Shown here in pieces: positions 23,506 to 31,776 of a stretch of 49,584 nt of DNA. A program made the position numbers and the translations under genes. Each line of letters starts with the position of its first letter. The first letter of the stretch is position 1. This stretch comes from DASRJX01 sp035649235 (lineage in GTDB: Bacteria > Acidobacteriota > Polarisedimenticolia > Gp22-AA2), in the NCBI GenBank assembly GCA_035649235.1, contig DASRJX010000181.1, positions 1-49,584 of the forward strand, given 5' to 3'. Under the pieces are notes generated by a model that searched no databases, was not told the origin of the DNA, and worked only from the letters and a program-made list of their open reading frames with translations.

Positions 23506-25773
23506 ATGAACCCCCGAAATCACTTCGACCGGATCGCCATCCTGATCGTGAGCGTGCTGCTCTTCTGCACGCCGCTGGCCCATTCGGGAGCAGTCTCGGA
23601 CCCGTTTGGACTCCCGAAGTCGGCTGTCGTCGTGGTCGGCGCCCTGCTCCTCCTGCTGGCCGCCATCCTCGCCGCTCTGGCGCGCGGCCCGGGGCAGCGC
23701 CTGCGCCTGCCGGCGATCTACCTGGCCGTTGCCTTCATCGCATGCGCCGCGGTCGCGACAGCGGAGTCGGCCAACCGCGGCCTGGCGCTGCGCGGTCTTT
23801 CCGAAGTCACGGCCTTGTGCATTGTCGCCTGGGTGGTGGCGCGTTCGACGCACGAGCCCCGGGACGCCGCCTGGCTATTCCGATCCGCGCTCGCCGGAGC
23901 CGCGGTCGTGGCAGCCGGGGTGATCGCGCAGGTGTACCGGCCGGGCTTCAGCCTGAGCTTCGCGGGCCTTTCGCTTCTGCCCCCGGCGCCCGCCGGAGCG
24001 ACCCTTGGCGATCCCGGACTGGCGGCGCAATTCCTGATCCTGGCGCTCCCTCTGGGGATCGGAGCAGCGGCCCTGTCCGCGGGAGCCATGCGCCTTCTCT
24101 GCGGGGCCGGTCTGGGTGTCGTCCTCGCCGCGCTGTTGCTAGGCTCCAGACCAGAGGGCTGGGTGGTCGGCGGCGGCGTGCTCGCCTTCCTTTCGGTGAC
24201 GCGCGTCGTCAGAGGCCTGAGAACCCAGGGCGGGCTCGAAAGCCTCCTGCCCGATCCCAAAGGAGAGGCGCCGCGCGCTGCGATCGTGGCCGCCACGGTC
24301 GTGGCCGTCCTGGTCGGTCTGTCCTACGCACCGGCCCTCGGTTCGGGCGGGCAGTCCGTCGCGTCGCTCGGCAACGTTTCCCTGCTGGCTCCGACGACCG
24401 GAGACCCGCAGGCCGATCGCGCCGCCGCGGTACGAGGTTCGCTGACCCTCCTCGCCGTGCACCCTCTTGGAGTGGGTCCCTCCTTCTGGCGCCATGGATT
24501 CCTGGAGGTCGCCTGGGCGAAGGTCGCTGCGTCGCCATTCGACCTGGGGCACCAGGCGATCCACGCCGGGAACAGCCTCCTCGAGCTGGCGGCCGAGACC
24601 GGCGTCGCCGGCGGGATCTCGTTCGCCCTGCTCATCCTGCTCCTCCTGGTCCAGGCCGGCTGGGTCACCCTGGTCGATCCCGGTCCGTGGGGCACGGTCG
24701 CGTTCGCGTCTCTCAACACCCTGCTGGCCGCGGGGCTGGCGGCCTTCTACGGCTCGCCGTTCCAGGAGACGGCACCGGCTCTCCTGTTCTGGACCGTCGC
24801 TGGCGCCACGCAGGCCGCGCTGCTGCGTGGGACGCTGCCGGGAATCGGACGGCGCCTTGGCTCGCTGAACCCGAATGCCCCATCCGCCGGTCCGCTCCGG
24901 CGCGCCCTGGCCTGGGCGGCGCTGGGGATCTGGGTGCTCCTTGTGGGCGCGGCTTTCGTCGGCCTCGCGTCACGGTCCGAAGCCGGCCGGCGGACGCTCG
25001 TGGCCCAGACCCTCCTCGCGCGCGGCGATCTCCGGCAGGCCATCTCGACACTCGACGCCGCGACGATCGATCGCTCCCCGGAGCACCTGCCGCACGTGCT
25101 CCGCGCCGACGCCTTGCTGCGAAGCGGCGATTGGAGCCGGGCGATCGAGGCTTTCTCCGCCACCCTGCAGAGGTCCCCCTGGTTTCCGGCGGCCTATCTC
25201 GGACGCGCAGCCGCCTGGGAGGGCCAGGGCCGCTACGACAGAGCCGACGACGACCTGCGCGCAGCACTCGCGATCTGGCCCGACGCTCCGAATCTCCTCC
25301 TCCGGCGCGCCGCCCTCGACGCGCGCCGTGGCCGGTTCGACGCCGCCCTGGACGGCTACCGGCGTCTGACGTTGCTCCATCCCAATCTCGCCGAAGCCTG
25401 GTGCGGCTTGGGGGAGCTGTACCTCAGGCTGGAACGCAGCGACGCCGCGATGGAGGCTCTGCTCACCTGCATGAACAGGAACCCCGGCTTCCCCGGCGTG
25501 AATCTCATCCTGGGAGAGGCGTACGAGAAGAGGGGCCTGGACGAGATGGCCCTCGGGTACTTCAAGCGGGCCGCCACCTCGGACGAGAAGTTGGTCTCGC
25601 CTCGGCTCCGGCTGGCCAATCTCTACAACCGGATGGCGCAGTACTGCAACGCCCGGGACTCGCTGCTGGCGGCACGGGATCTCGAGATCGACCCGCAGCG
25701 CCGCGCCGCCATCCTGGACGCGCTCGACAGGGTCGAGCCGCTCTGCCGCAAGGAGCAGCAGGGAAGGAAGTAA
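23506..25773 (+). CDS. O-antigen ligase-like membrane protein with C-terminal TPR domain
   Basis: A 755-residue protein. Residues 1-480 hold about eleven hydrophobic helices with a large periplasmic loop containing LGVGPSFWRHGFLEVAWAK...HQAIHAGNSLLELAAETG. That layout, with its H..HNS/GNS..E..AETG pattern, belongs to the WaaL/Wzy O-antigen ligase-polymerase family. Residues 500-750 are a chain of TPR repeats (ARGDLRQAISTLDAA, SGDWSRAIEAFSATL, QGRYDRADDDLRAAL, LDEMALGYFKRAA). Such fusions transfer or polymerise glycans at the outer face of the inner membrane. It is divergent from the GHMP kinase and convergent with the lipoprotein gene ending at 25780. Confidence 0.82.
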   Translation: MNPRNHFDRIAILIVSVLLFCTPLAHSGAVSDPFGLPKSAVVVVGALLLLLAAILAALARGPGQRLRLPAIYLAVAFIACAAVATAESANRGLALRGLSEVTALCIVAWVVARSTHEPRDAAWLFRSALAGAAVVAAGVIAQVYRPGFSLSFAGLSLLPPAPAGATLGDPGLAAQFLILALPLGIGAAALSAGAMRLLCGAGLGVVLAALLLGSRPEGWVVGGGVLAFLSVTRVVRGLRTQGGLESLLPDPKGEAPRAAIVAATVVAVLVGLSYAPALGSGGQSVASLGNVSLLAPTTGDPQADRAAAVRGSLTLLAVHPLGVGPSFWRHGFLEVAWAKVAASPFDLGHQAIHAGNSLLELAAETGVAGGISFALLILLLLVQAGWVTLVDPGPWGTVAFASLNTLLAAGLAAFYGSPFQETAPALLFWTVAGATQAALLRGTLPGIGRRLGSLNPNAPSAGPLRRALAWAALGIWVLLVGAAFVGLASRSEAGRRTLVAQTLLARGDLRQAISTLDAATIDRSPEHLPHVLRADALLRSGDWSRAIEAFSATLQRSPWFPAAYLGRAAAWEGQGRYDRADDDLRAALAIWPDAPNLLLRRAALDARRGRFDAALDGYRRLTLLHPNLAEAWCGLGELYLRLERSDAAMEALLTCMNRNPGFPGVNLILGEAYEKRGLDEMALGYFKRAATSDEKLVSPRLRLANLYNRMAQYCNARDSLLAARDLEIDPQRRAAILDALDRVEPLCRKEQQGRK

Positions 25774-25779
25774 CGGCCC

Positions 25780-26664
25780 TTATTCGATCCAGATCTCGAC
25801 GCGCGACTCGGGAGTGTCGACGTCGAGGAAGTGCCCCGCCCCCGACTTCTGAATCGCTTCGAAGATGTCGTCCAGGTCGACTCCCTGCTTCCTGGCCTCC
25901 GCTTTCAGCTCCGCTTTCTGGTCCTGTTCCAGGGAGTCGATCAACATGCGCGCGAACGCGACCGGGAGGTTCACCTTCACGTCGTACCGCTTCTCCTGCT
26001 TGTTGAACACGGTCATGCGGATGAGAGTCGGGGTCTTGCCTGCCGGCACCGTCGCCTGTCCGGCGCGAGGTGGCGGCGTCTGAGGCACTTCCTTGGGATC
26101 GATCTTGAGGAGCGCGATGAGGATCTCGTTGACGATGTCCGGGTCGCCCTGCGTCGAGAGCGCGCGCTTGAGCACCGGGAGCGCGCGTCGCTGGATCTGA
26201 GGGTCGCGCGCATCGGCGGCGCGGATGGCGGAGAGGGTCGACACAAACGCCGAGGGGCTCGCCAGCCCCGCCTGAAGCGTCGCCGCGCACGCGGGCCCCG
26301 CCGGGCGGCGCGGATCGCAATCGAGCGACAGGATCGACGACCATGCTTCCTCCACCAGCAGCCGCTCCGACGGGTGGCGCACGATGAACTGCCGGAACGC
26401 CGCCGAGCCCTCCGTCTCGCGCCCCGGAAGACGCGACAGGGCGCGGGCGCGATAGAAGGTGGCCTGCGGGACGGCCGGACTCCCGGGGAAGCGCGCCAGG
26501 AGTTCGTCGCACCGCTTCAGGACGTCCGGCCAGTCCTGATCGAACACGTCCACCTTGATCTGGCGGAACAACTCCTCCTCCCCTCCGGCGGCGATCGGCG
26601 CGCAGGCGGCGAGGAGAGCGAGCCAGGCGCAGGTCGCGAGCACGGCGCCCCGGAAATCACGCAC
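25780..26664 (-). CDS. TPR-like lipoprotein in the sigma-factor operon
   Basis: A 294-residue exported protein. Signal RGAVLATCAWLALLAACAP carries a lipobox LAAC, so it is probably lipidated. Helical repeats follow (DVFDQDWPDVLKRCDELLARFPGSPAVPQATFYRARALS), resembling the TPRs of BamD/YbgF-like proteins. Near the end comes a beta region (IRMTVFNKQEKRYDVKVNLPVAFARML). GTG 26664 lies inside the anti-sigma gene (8-bp overlap), so it belongs to that operon. It may be an envelope sensor or effector of the sigma regulon. The larger open frame upstream of 26664 is not coding. Confidence 0.65.
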   Translation of the reverse strand: MRDFRGAVLATCAWLALLAACAPIAAGGEEELFRQIKVDVFDQDWPDVLKRCDELLARFPGSPAVPQATFYRARALSRLPGRETEGSAAFRQFIVRHPSERLLVEEAWSSILSLDCDPRRPAGPACAATLQAGLASPSAFVSTLSAIRAADARDPQIQRRALPVLKRALSTQGDPDIVNEILIALLKIDPKEVPQTPPPRAGQATVPAGKTPTLIRMTVFNKQEKRYDVKVNLPVAFARMLIDSLEQDQKAELKAEARKQGVDLDDIFEAIQKSGAGHFLDVDTPESRVEIWIE

Positions 26665-27541
26665 GGGACGACCCTCCTTCGACCTCGCTGGCGACCAGGT
26701 CGATGCGCAGCAGGATCTGGCGCCGTTCGATCTCCTCCCGCAGGTCGCGGATCTGCCGGGCCGCGGCGCAGTCATCCAGCGTCGAGACCTGCACGAGCAG
26801 GGTCTCGAGCTGCCGGACCAGGTCCGCCAGACGCCGGTCGGCCGGGCCTCCCAGGGCGTCCAGGTACAGGTTCTTGCGGCGCAGCAGCTCCTGCGAGTGC
26901 TCCTTCTCGAGCGCCACGTCGAGCGATCCATCGGCGCGCCGGCAGCGTACGGGCGCGTGCAGCAGGTCGACCAAGAGCGCCCGGCTGTCGCGCAGGTAGC
27001 GCGCCGCGCCCTGGCGCGCCAGCCCTTGCTGCAGGAAGCGGGCCGACTCGGAGCTGGAGGCATCGGGCACCCGCACCACCGGGCCGGTCCCGCGGGCCGC
27101 GGGGGCGCGGAGCGCGCGCACTCCCACGAGCACCATCAGGAGGGCCGCGAGCGCCGCGAGAGAGCTCCACGCCAGCGCCGGACGGAAGGGGGGTCGGAAT
27201 GGGAGGGGACGCGCCGCGTCCGCGCCATCAGCCGTCTGCGCGGGGGAGGCGTCGTGGCGCTCGGCCAGGTGCGCGCGGAGCGCGGTGCGCCGCGCAAGTC
27301 CCGGCCAGTCCACCTCCCGTTCCCGGGGGAAGGCGGAGGCGGCGTCGACGGAGCCGAGGATGGCGCGCGTTTCGCTCCAGGCCGCGGCGCATCCCGGACA
27401 CGCCAGCAGATGCCGCTCCAGGCTTTCCCGCTCCGGAGCGTCGACGAGGCCATAGAAATGCAACGGCAGGAGATCCCTGGCGCGGAAGCAGCCGGTCGCC
27501 CCCGTGCCGGCACCCGTCCCGTCCCCTGCGTCGACGCTCAT
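26657..27541 (-). CDS. Transmembrane anti-sigma factor, zinc-finger type
   Basis: A 294-residue single-pass protein. The N-terminal ZAS-like domain covers about 15-60: ARDLLPLHFYGLVDAPERES then LERHLLACPGCAAAW, giving the H-x3-C-x2-C motif that binds zinc and the sigma factor. One membrane helix lies at about 123-142 (LAWSSLAALAALLMVLVGV). The periplasmic part ends in a long charged helix likely to form a coiled coil (LREEIERRQILLRIDLVASEVE). ATG 27541 lies 7 nt after the sigma stop. It should hold the sigma factor inactive until an envelope signal arrives. Confidence 0.8.
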   Translation of the reverse strand: MSVDAGDGTGAGTGATGCFRARDLLPLHFYGLVDAPERESLERHLLACPGCAAAWSETRAILGSVDAASAFPREREVDWPGLARRTALRAHLAERHDASPAQTADGADAARPLPFRPPFRPALAWSSLAALAALLMVLVGVRALRAPAARGTGPVVRVPDASSSESARFLQQGLARQGAARYLRDSRALLVDLLHAPVRCRRADGSLDVALEKEHSQELLRRKNLYLDALGGPADRRLADLVRQLETLLVQVSTLDDCAAARQIRDLREEIERRQILLRIDLVASEVEGGSSRA

Positions 27542-27548
27542 CAGCCCC

Positions 27549-28136
27549 TCACCCTGCCTCGCCGACCGTCCGCTTCTCACGCGACAGCTGGTCGCGCACG
27601 CTGGCGGCAGCGCGGTGCAGCGAGGACTTCACGGTCCCGAGAGCGCACCCGCGGGCCGCGGCGATCTCCTCCAGGCTCATCTCCTCGAAATGGCGCAGGA
27701 CGAAGACGGCGCGCTGGCTCTCGGGAAGCGCCGCCACGGCCGCCTCGACCCTGCGCCGGAAGTCGGCCCGGACCTGATACTCCTCGGGAGTGTCTTTGGC
27801 ATCCCCTGCCAGCAGGTCGCGTCCTGGAGCCGCCTCCTGCGTCGCCTCGAGCGACTCGGAGGGACGCGCCCGACGACGGCGGATCTGATCGAGACAATGA
27901 TTGGCGAGGATGCGCGAGGCCCAGGTGAAGGGGTGCGACACCGGGCGGTAGGTGGAGCGGGCCAGATAGATCTTCACCATCGTCTCCTGGACGGCGTCGA
28001 GAGCGTCTTCGTGATGCCGGAGGTAGCCCAGGGCGAGCCGGTACAGCCTTCTCTGGTAGCGCTCGACGAACGACTCAAAAGCCCCCTCGCGATCGGCCCG
28101 GACCGCCTCCATCATGGCGAAGTCGTCCGGCTGCAC
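27549..28136 (-). CDS. ECF-type RNA polymerase sigma factor
   Basis: A 195-residue sigma-70 family protein with regions 2 and 4 only. Region 2: FESFVERYQRRLYRLALGYL, DALDAVQETMVKIY and FTWASRILANHCLDQIRRRR. Region 4: VAALPESQRAVFVLRHFEEM, SLEEIAAARGCALGTVKSSL. GTG 28136 is chosen for GGAGG seven to eight bases upstream. It is followed by its anti-sigma factor and a lipoprotein in one operon, so it is probably released by an envelope or surface signal. No sure ECF promoter of its own was found. Confidence 0.9.
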   Translation of the reverse strand: MQPDDFAMMEAVRADREGAFESFVERYQRRLYRLALGYLRHHEDALDAVQETMVKIYLARSTYRPVSHPFTWASRILANHCLDQIRRRRARPSESLEATQEAAPGRDLLAGDAKDTPEEYQVRADFRRRVEAAVAALPESQRAVFVLRHFEEMSLEEIAAARGCALGTVKSSLHRAAASVRDQLSREKRTVGEAG

Positions 28137-28182
28137 GCCGCCCTCCTCGCCTCTCGTACAACGGACGGAGGCCGTCCCGGGT

Positions 28183-28371
28183 TTACCCGCCGCCCGGCGA
28201 GCGGCGCTCCAGCAGGTAGCCGGCAAGGAACACGAGGCTCCCCAGAAGGAGCCACGCCAGTTCCGCGCTCATGTCCTGCTCGCCCAGCCCGTAGACGAAC
28301 AGCGCCACGCCCAGCGTCAGCATTCCGGCGAGTTCGAGGACCTTCCCGAGCGCCCGAGTCAAGGGCACCAC
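28183..28371 (-). CDS. Small two-helix membrane protein
   Basis: A 62-residue reading frame, almost entirely two hydrophobic helices (AGMLTLGVALFVYGLG and LAWLLLGSLVFLAGYLL) with a charged end ERRSPGGG. Such composition is hard to get by chance in GC-rich DNA, which favours a real gene. GTG is used at 28371 or 28368. No family recognised. Confidence 0.5.
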   Translation of the reverse strand: MVPLTRALGKVLELAGMLTLGVALFVYGLGEQDMSAELAWLLLGSLVFLAGYLLERRSPGGG

Positions 28372-28382
28372 CGAGTCAAGGG
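28355..28382. repeat. 11-bp direct repeat CGAGTCAAGGG
   Basis: CGAGTCAAGGG occurs at 28355-28365 and 28372-28382, 17 nt apart, flanking the start of the small membrane gene. On the minus strand each copy contains TTGACT. It may be a paired operator or chance. Confidence 0.4.
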
Positions 28383-28421
28383 ACCACTTTATCCCAGGAA
28401 CCTGTCGCCCTGTCCTTCCGC

Positions 28422-28427
28422 TATCAT
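28422..28427 (+). promoter_or_regulatory. -10 element TATCAT, start-proximal
   Basis: TATCAT ends 6 nt before GTG 28434, with no ribosome-binding site between. It suggests a leaderless mRNA. The -35 is weak. Confidence 0.4.
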
Positions 28428-28433
28428 CGCCGC

Positions 28434-29621
28434 GTGCGCAGCGTCGCTATCATCGGCGGAGGGCCGGGGGGAGCCCACTGCGGCCGGGCCCTGGCGGAGA
28501 CCGGCTTCGAGGTCACCCTGTTCGAGCCGCGCGATCGCTTCGAGAAGGCCTGTGGCGGCGGCATCCCGGCGCGCGGCATCGAAGCGTACCCGTTCCTGAA
28601 CAGTCCGAGACTTCCGGTCCGGATCGTCAGGACCTGCGTCGTCGTCGCCCCCTCCGGCCGGGAGGCGGTCATCCCCCTCTCGGAGCCCCTTCATGTTTTC
28701 AGCCGCGCCGACCTCCACCTGTACCTCCTGGAGCGCGCGGAGCTGGCGGGCGTGCGCCGGGTCCGGTCGCGGGTCGTCGATTTCACGCGACGGCCAGAGG
28801 GCGCCTGGACGCTTCTGACCGAGCCCGGGCCGGCGGGCCTTCCCGAGCACGGGCCGTTCGACTATCTCGTGGCCGCGGACGGAGCCTCCGGAGTCAGCCG
28901 CCGACGGCTGGCCGGAAGCATCCCGGCTCGCCAGCTGACGCAAGGCATCGGCTATTACCTGCCCGGCCTCTCGGAAGACGCCATCACGCTCAAGTTCTTT
29001 TCCGGACTGAACGGCTACCTGTGGGTCTTCCCCCGCACCGATCACTCGTCCGCCGGCATCTGTGGGACGCTGGGAGAGATGCCGGTGGCGGAACTCCGGG
29101 CGCTGATGGACGATTTCCTGAGGCTCCGATACGGCCCGGAGATCGTGGCCCGCTCGGAACGCTATGCGGCCCTCATTCCGGGCGCTCCGTCCGATCCGGA
29201 GGGGGTTCCCCTGATCGGTGACGCCTGGGCCTTCGTCGGGGACACCGGCCGCTCGGTCGACCCGCTGACGCGGGAGGGGATCTACTTCGCGATGCTGGCC
29301 GGCGACCTCCTCGCCGAGGCCCTCCGGGAGAGGCGGGCGAAGAGCTACCCGCTGGCCTGGACCTCGGGACCGGGACGCGAGTTCGCCTGGGCGGCGCGGC
29401 ACGCCGCGGGCTTCTTTGACCCGCGCTTCATCGAGAGGCTCGTGGCGCTCTGCTCGAGGAGCCCGACGGCCGCCCGGGTGCTTTCCGACCTCATCGGCGG
29501 CCGGCAGCCGTACCGGACGCTCAAGCTGCGGCTCCTCCTGAGCGCCCCGGCGGTCGGCTGGCAGGTGATACAAAATCGGCGGCCGGCGCCCGTTCCGCTC
29601 ACGCCCGCTCGTGGCAGCTGA
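28434..29621 (+). CDS. Geranylgeranyl reductase-family FAD-dependent oxidoreductase
   Basis: A 395-residue flavoprotein. The FAD-binding motif SVAIIGGGPGGAHCGRAL begins at residue 3, with FEPRDR at the end of strand 2. CGGGIPARGIEAYPFL follows, a typical geranylgeranyl-reductase segment. DYLVAADGASGVSRRRL and GDTGRSVDPLTREGIYFAMLAG bind the rest of FAD. Family members reduce isoprenoid side chains or act as monooxygenases on lipids or quinones. GTG 28434 starts the Rossmann motif at once; the open frame continues upstream without sense. Its last 23 nt overlap the convergent cytochrome gene. Confidence 0.85.
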   Translation: MRSVAIIGGGPGGAHCGRALAETGFEVTLFEPRDRFEKACGGGIPARGIEAYPFLNSPRLPVRIVRTCVVVAPSGREAVIPLSEPLHVFSRADLHLYLLERAELAGVRRVRSRVVDFTRRPEGAWTLLTEPGPAGLPEHGPFDYLVAADGASGVSRRRLAGSIPARQLTQGIGYYLPGLSEDAITLKFFSGLNGYLWVFPRTDHSSAGICGTLGEMPVAELRALMDDFLRLRYGPEIVARSERYAALIPGAPSDPEGVPLIGDAWAFVGDTGRSVDPLTREGIYFAMLAGDLLAEALRERRAKSYPLAWTSGPGREFAWAARHAAGFFDPRFIERLVALCSRSPTAARVLSDLIGGRQPYRTLKLRLLLSAPAVGWQVIQNRRPAPVPLTPARGS

Positions 29622-29844
29622 AGCAGCGATCGTTGAGCGGGTGATTCCGGTTCCGGGCGTTCTTCATCCCCGGCCCGTGGCATCGCAGGCACTGATACTC
29701 CTCGCCGGAGGCGAAGTGGTCGGCGTCCTTGGGGATGAGCGGGCGCCTGTGGGTCAGCGTGTAGACGACGAGCAGGGCCGACAGCAATCCGGCGGCCAGG
29801 ACGAATCCGACGACCGGGGCCTTTACGGCACCCCGCTCGGTCAT
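29599..29844 (-). CDS. Small membrane-anchored dihaem c-type cytochrome
   Basis: An 81-residue protein with one N-terminal membrane helix (VVGFVLAAGLLSALLVVYTL, about 11-30) and a periplasmic tail holding two haem-binding motifs, CLRCH and CFSCH, each in a short Gly/Asn/His-rich context. The third hydrophilic segment may supply further axial His (NRNHPLND). It is much smaller than NapC/NrfH cytochromes. ATG 29844 overlaps the bactofilin stop as ATGA, so the two are co-translated. Confidence 0.85.
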   Translation of the reverse strand: MTERGAVKAPVVGFVLAAGLLSALLVVYTLTHRRPLIPKDADHFASGEEYQCLRCHGPGMKNARNRNHPLNDRCFSCHERA

Positions 29845-30248
29845 CGCTTCTCGGCGCGACGCGCGTGCGGCGTGGTCGAGATCCGCTCCGTGGCGAGGAC
29901 CTTCCCTTGCAGGAAGGCCTCCTCGGCAATCGCCACCACGGCGGCCCGGATGTCGCCGCGCATGCGGCCTCCCGGCCGCAGCTCGAACTTCCGCGCCACG
30001 GTCACGCGCCCTTCGAGAGATCCCTCCAGGATCAGGTTCTCCGCCGTGATCTCACCTGTCACCGATCCGCGCGGCTCGATCACGACCGAGCCCGAGGTGG
30101 CGACGTTCCCCTCGACCCGGCCGCGAACGCGGATGTTCTCCTCCGAGACGATGTCGCCGACGAGAGTGATGCCGTGGTCGAGGATCGTCAGGCCCGAGAC
30201 CCGGGCGTCGAGCGGAAGGAGAGCGACGGGGTCTTTGGTGGCGGACAT
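29841..30248 (-). CDS. Bactofilin family cytoskeletal protein
   Basis: A 135-residue polymer-forming protein. The core from about 15 to 118 is a right-handed beta helix of short repeats (ITLVGDIVSEENIRVRGRVEGNV, SGSVVIEPRGSVTGEITAENL, SLEGRVTVARKFELRPGGRM), as in DUF583 bactofilins. Termini are short and charged. Bactofilins make filaments that shape the cell or localise enzymes. A full promoter precedes it at 30298-30326. It is joined to the dihaem cytochrome by an ATGA overlap. Confidence 0.9.
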   Translation of the reverse strand: MSATKDPVALLPLDARVSGLTILDHGITLVGDIVSEENIRVRGRVEGNVATSGSVVIEPRGSVTGEITAENLILEGSLEGRVTVARKFELRPGGRMRGDIRAAVVAIAEEAFLQGKVLATERISTTPHARRAEKR

Positions 30249-30297
30249 AGCCTGCCGCCGGACCGCGTGGGACGCGAGGTACCGGCGCGCGGGGCGG

Positions 30298-30326
30298 ATG
30301 ATAGCAGGGGTGACCGGCCGGTTCAA
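30298..30326 (-). promoter_or_regulatory. Promoter of the bactofilin-cytochrome pair
   Basis: Minus strand: TTGAAC (30326-30321), 17-nt spacer ending CTGC, TATCAT (30303-30298) with extended -10 TG. The leader is about 45 nt. The -35 overlaps the last codon of the yigZ-like gene. Confidence 0.65.
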
Positions 30327-30934
30327 CCGGCGTCGGAGGCCTTCCACGAGCCGCGGCACACGACACCCAGGTGCGCGCGCAGGAGGTCGGCCGCAGCCTC
30401 GGGAACCTCGACGATGAAGGTGGCGTCCTGCGCCTCGCCGTACGACGCGTCCACCACGCGGCCCTCGTGCCGGGCCACGAGGCGCCGCACTTCCCCGTCC
30501 CTGACGAGAGGACCGGAGAGCCGCAGGCGCGCCATCACGACGATCTCCGTCCTGCCCGCGGCGGCGAGCGCCTGGCGCGCTGTCTCGCGGTAGGCCCTCG
30601 CCAGCCCGCCCTTCCCGAGCCGTGTGCCTCCGAAATAGCGCACCACGACGACCAGCGCGTTGGTGACGTCGGCGCGGCGGAGCGCCTGCAGGATCGGCAG
30701 GCCCGCCGTCCCGGCCGGCTCGCCCGCGTCGTCGTGCAGCTCGCGCTCGCCCGCAAGCACCCGGCACCGCAGGGCCCAACAGTGGTGCGTGGCATCGGGA
30801 AACTCGCGCCGCAGCGCCTCGCGCAGGTCGCGGGCCTGCAATTCGCCCGCGATCGGGGCCGCGCAGCCGATGAAACGGGAGCCGAGGATGCTGACCTGCC
30901 GACGGGCCGGGGCGGTGAGCGAGTACAGCGGCAC
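30323..30934 (-). CDS. yigZ: YigZ/IMPACT family protein
   Basis: A 203-residue protein. The UPF0029 N-terminal domain contains the family signature: DATHHCWALRC, then DDAGEPAGTAGLPIL and VVVVRYFGGTRLGKGGLARAY (about 99-119). The C-terminal ferredoxin-like domain covers 140-200. Family members bind nucleic acid or regulate translation; the bacterial role is unproved. GTG 30934 has a TAGAAT box only 6 nt upstream, so the mRNA may be leaderless. Confidence 0.9.
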   Translation of the reverse strand: MPLYSLTAPARRQVSILGSRFIGCAAPIAGELQARDLREALRREFPDATHHCWALRCRVLAGERELHDDAGEPAGTAGLPILQALRRADVTNALVVVVRYFGGTRLGKGGLARAYRETARQALAAAGRTEIVVMARLRLSGPLVRDGEVRRLVARHEGRVVDASYGEAQDATFIVEVPEAAADLLRAHLGVVCRGSWKASDAG

Positions 30935-30940
30935 TCCGCG

Positions 30941-30946
30941 ATTCTA
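30941..30946 (-). promoter_or_regulatory. -10 element TAGAAT, start-proximal
   Basis: TAGAAT on the minus strand ends 6 nt before GTG 30934. It lies in the gap after the upstream prepilin gene's stop region. No -35 is evident. Confidence 0.35.
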
Positions 30947-30951
30947 CGCGC

Positions 30952-31428
30952 TCAGCTCTGGGGACCCTGAGGCCACTGGAAGAACTGGCCGTTCACGAAC
31001 AGGATGTCGCAGTCGAACTGCGTCGTGGCCCCTCCGGACCTCGGTCCGACGGCGCCGTCCTTGCCGACGCTCGCCACGGTGTAATCGTAGCCGGCGCTCG
31101 CCCCGACGTCCCAGCCGTTGGACCAGGCGTCCGTGTCCGGAGGGCTTTTCACGAAGTGCGGGTTGATGATCGCCTTCAGCGCCGGCCAGCTGCTCACGCC
31201 GACCGGATACCTCGCATGATCGATGCTGTATGCCTCGACGGCGGTGGCGATCGTGCGCATGTCCGCCATGGTGCGCTTCTGCTTGCCCTTGTCGACGGCG
31301 TTGAGGAGGTTCGGCACCGCGATCGCCGCGATGATGCCGATGATCGCGACGACGATCAGAAGCTCGACGAGCGTGAAGCCCCGCTCCCACGCCTGGTAGC
31401 CGACCCTCGACCTCGACCTGGCAGCCAT
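30952..31428 (-). CDS. Type IV pilin / type II secretion pseudopilin
   Basis: A 158-residue prepilin. A short basic leader (AARSRSRVGYQAWERG) is followed by the cleavage site G-FTLVELL and a long hydrophobic N-terminal helix ending AVPNLLNAVDKGKQKRT. Cleavage by a prepilin peptidase and N-methylation of the Phe are expected. The globular C-terminal half resembles GspG (DTDAWSNGWDVGASAGYDY). No assembly genes are near. ATG 31428 has GGAGG five bases upstream; the open frame continues up without sense. Confidence 0.88.
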   Translation of the reverse strand: MAARSRSRVGYQAWERGFTLVELLIVVAIIGIIAAIAVPNLLNAVDKGKQKRTMADMRTIATAVEAYSIDHARYPVGVSSWPALKAIINPHFVKSPPDTDAWSNGWDVGASAGYDYTVASVGKDGAVGPRSGGATTQFDCDILFVNGQFFQWPQGPQS

Positions 31429-31617
31429 AAGGACCTCCCCCAGGTCCCATGAGAGGCAAACAGGGTGCCAGCGCGGTCCGGGGCCAGGAGGGGGCTCCAA
31501 CTGGCTCAATCCACGAAGACTTCGGGGCGCATGCCGGGCGATTTCGGATCTGTTCTCATCGGCGGCTTGACGATCTTTCGCGCGCCGGGTGCCGCTCCGC
31601 GTCACCGAACCGGCGCC

Positions 31618-31646
31618 TTGCATCCTCCCTCCCTCCCGCATAGACT
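31618..31646 (+). promoter_or_regulatory. Promoter of tRNA-Thr
   Basis: TTGCAT (31618-31623), 17-nt spacer, TAGACT (31641-31646). The expected start is about 10 nt before the tRNA. Confidence 0.6.
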
Positions 31647-31662
31647 ACGGCACTCGTCCTGG

Positions 31663-31737
<75 letters not shown>

Positions 31738-31776
31738 GGTTCGCCCCTATCGCGGACCGCGCGACACTCGACCCAC

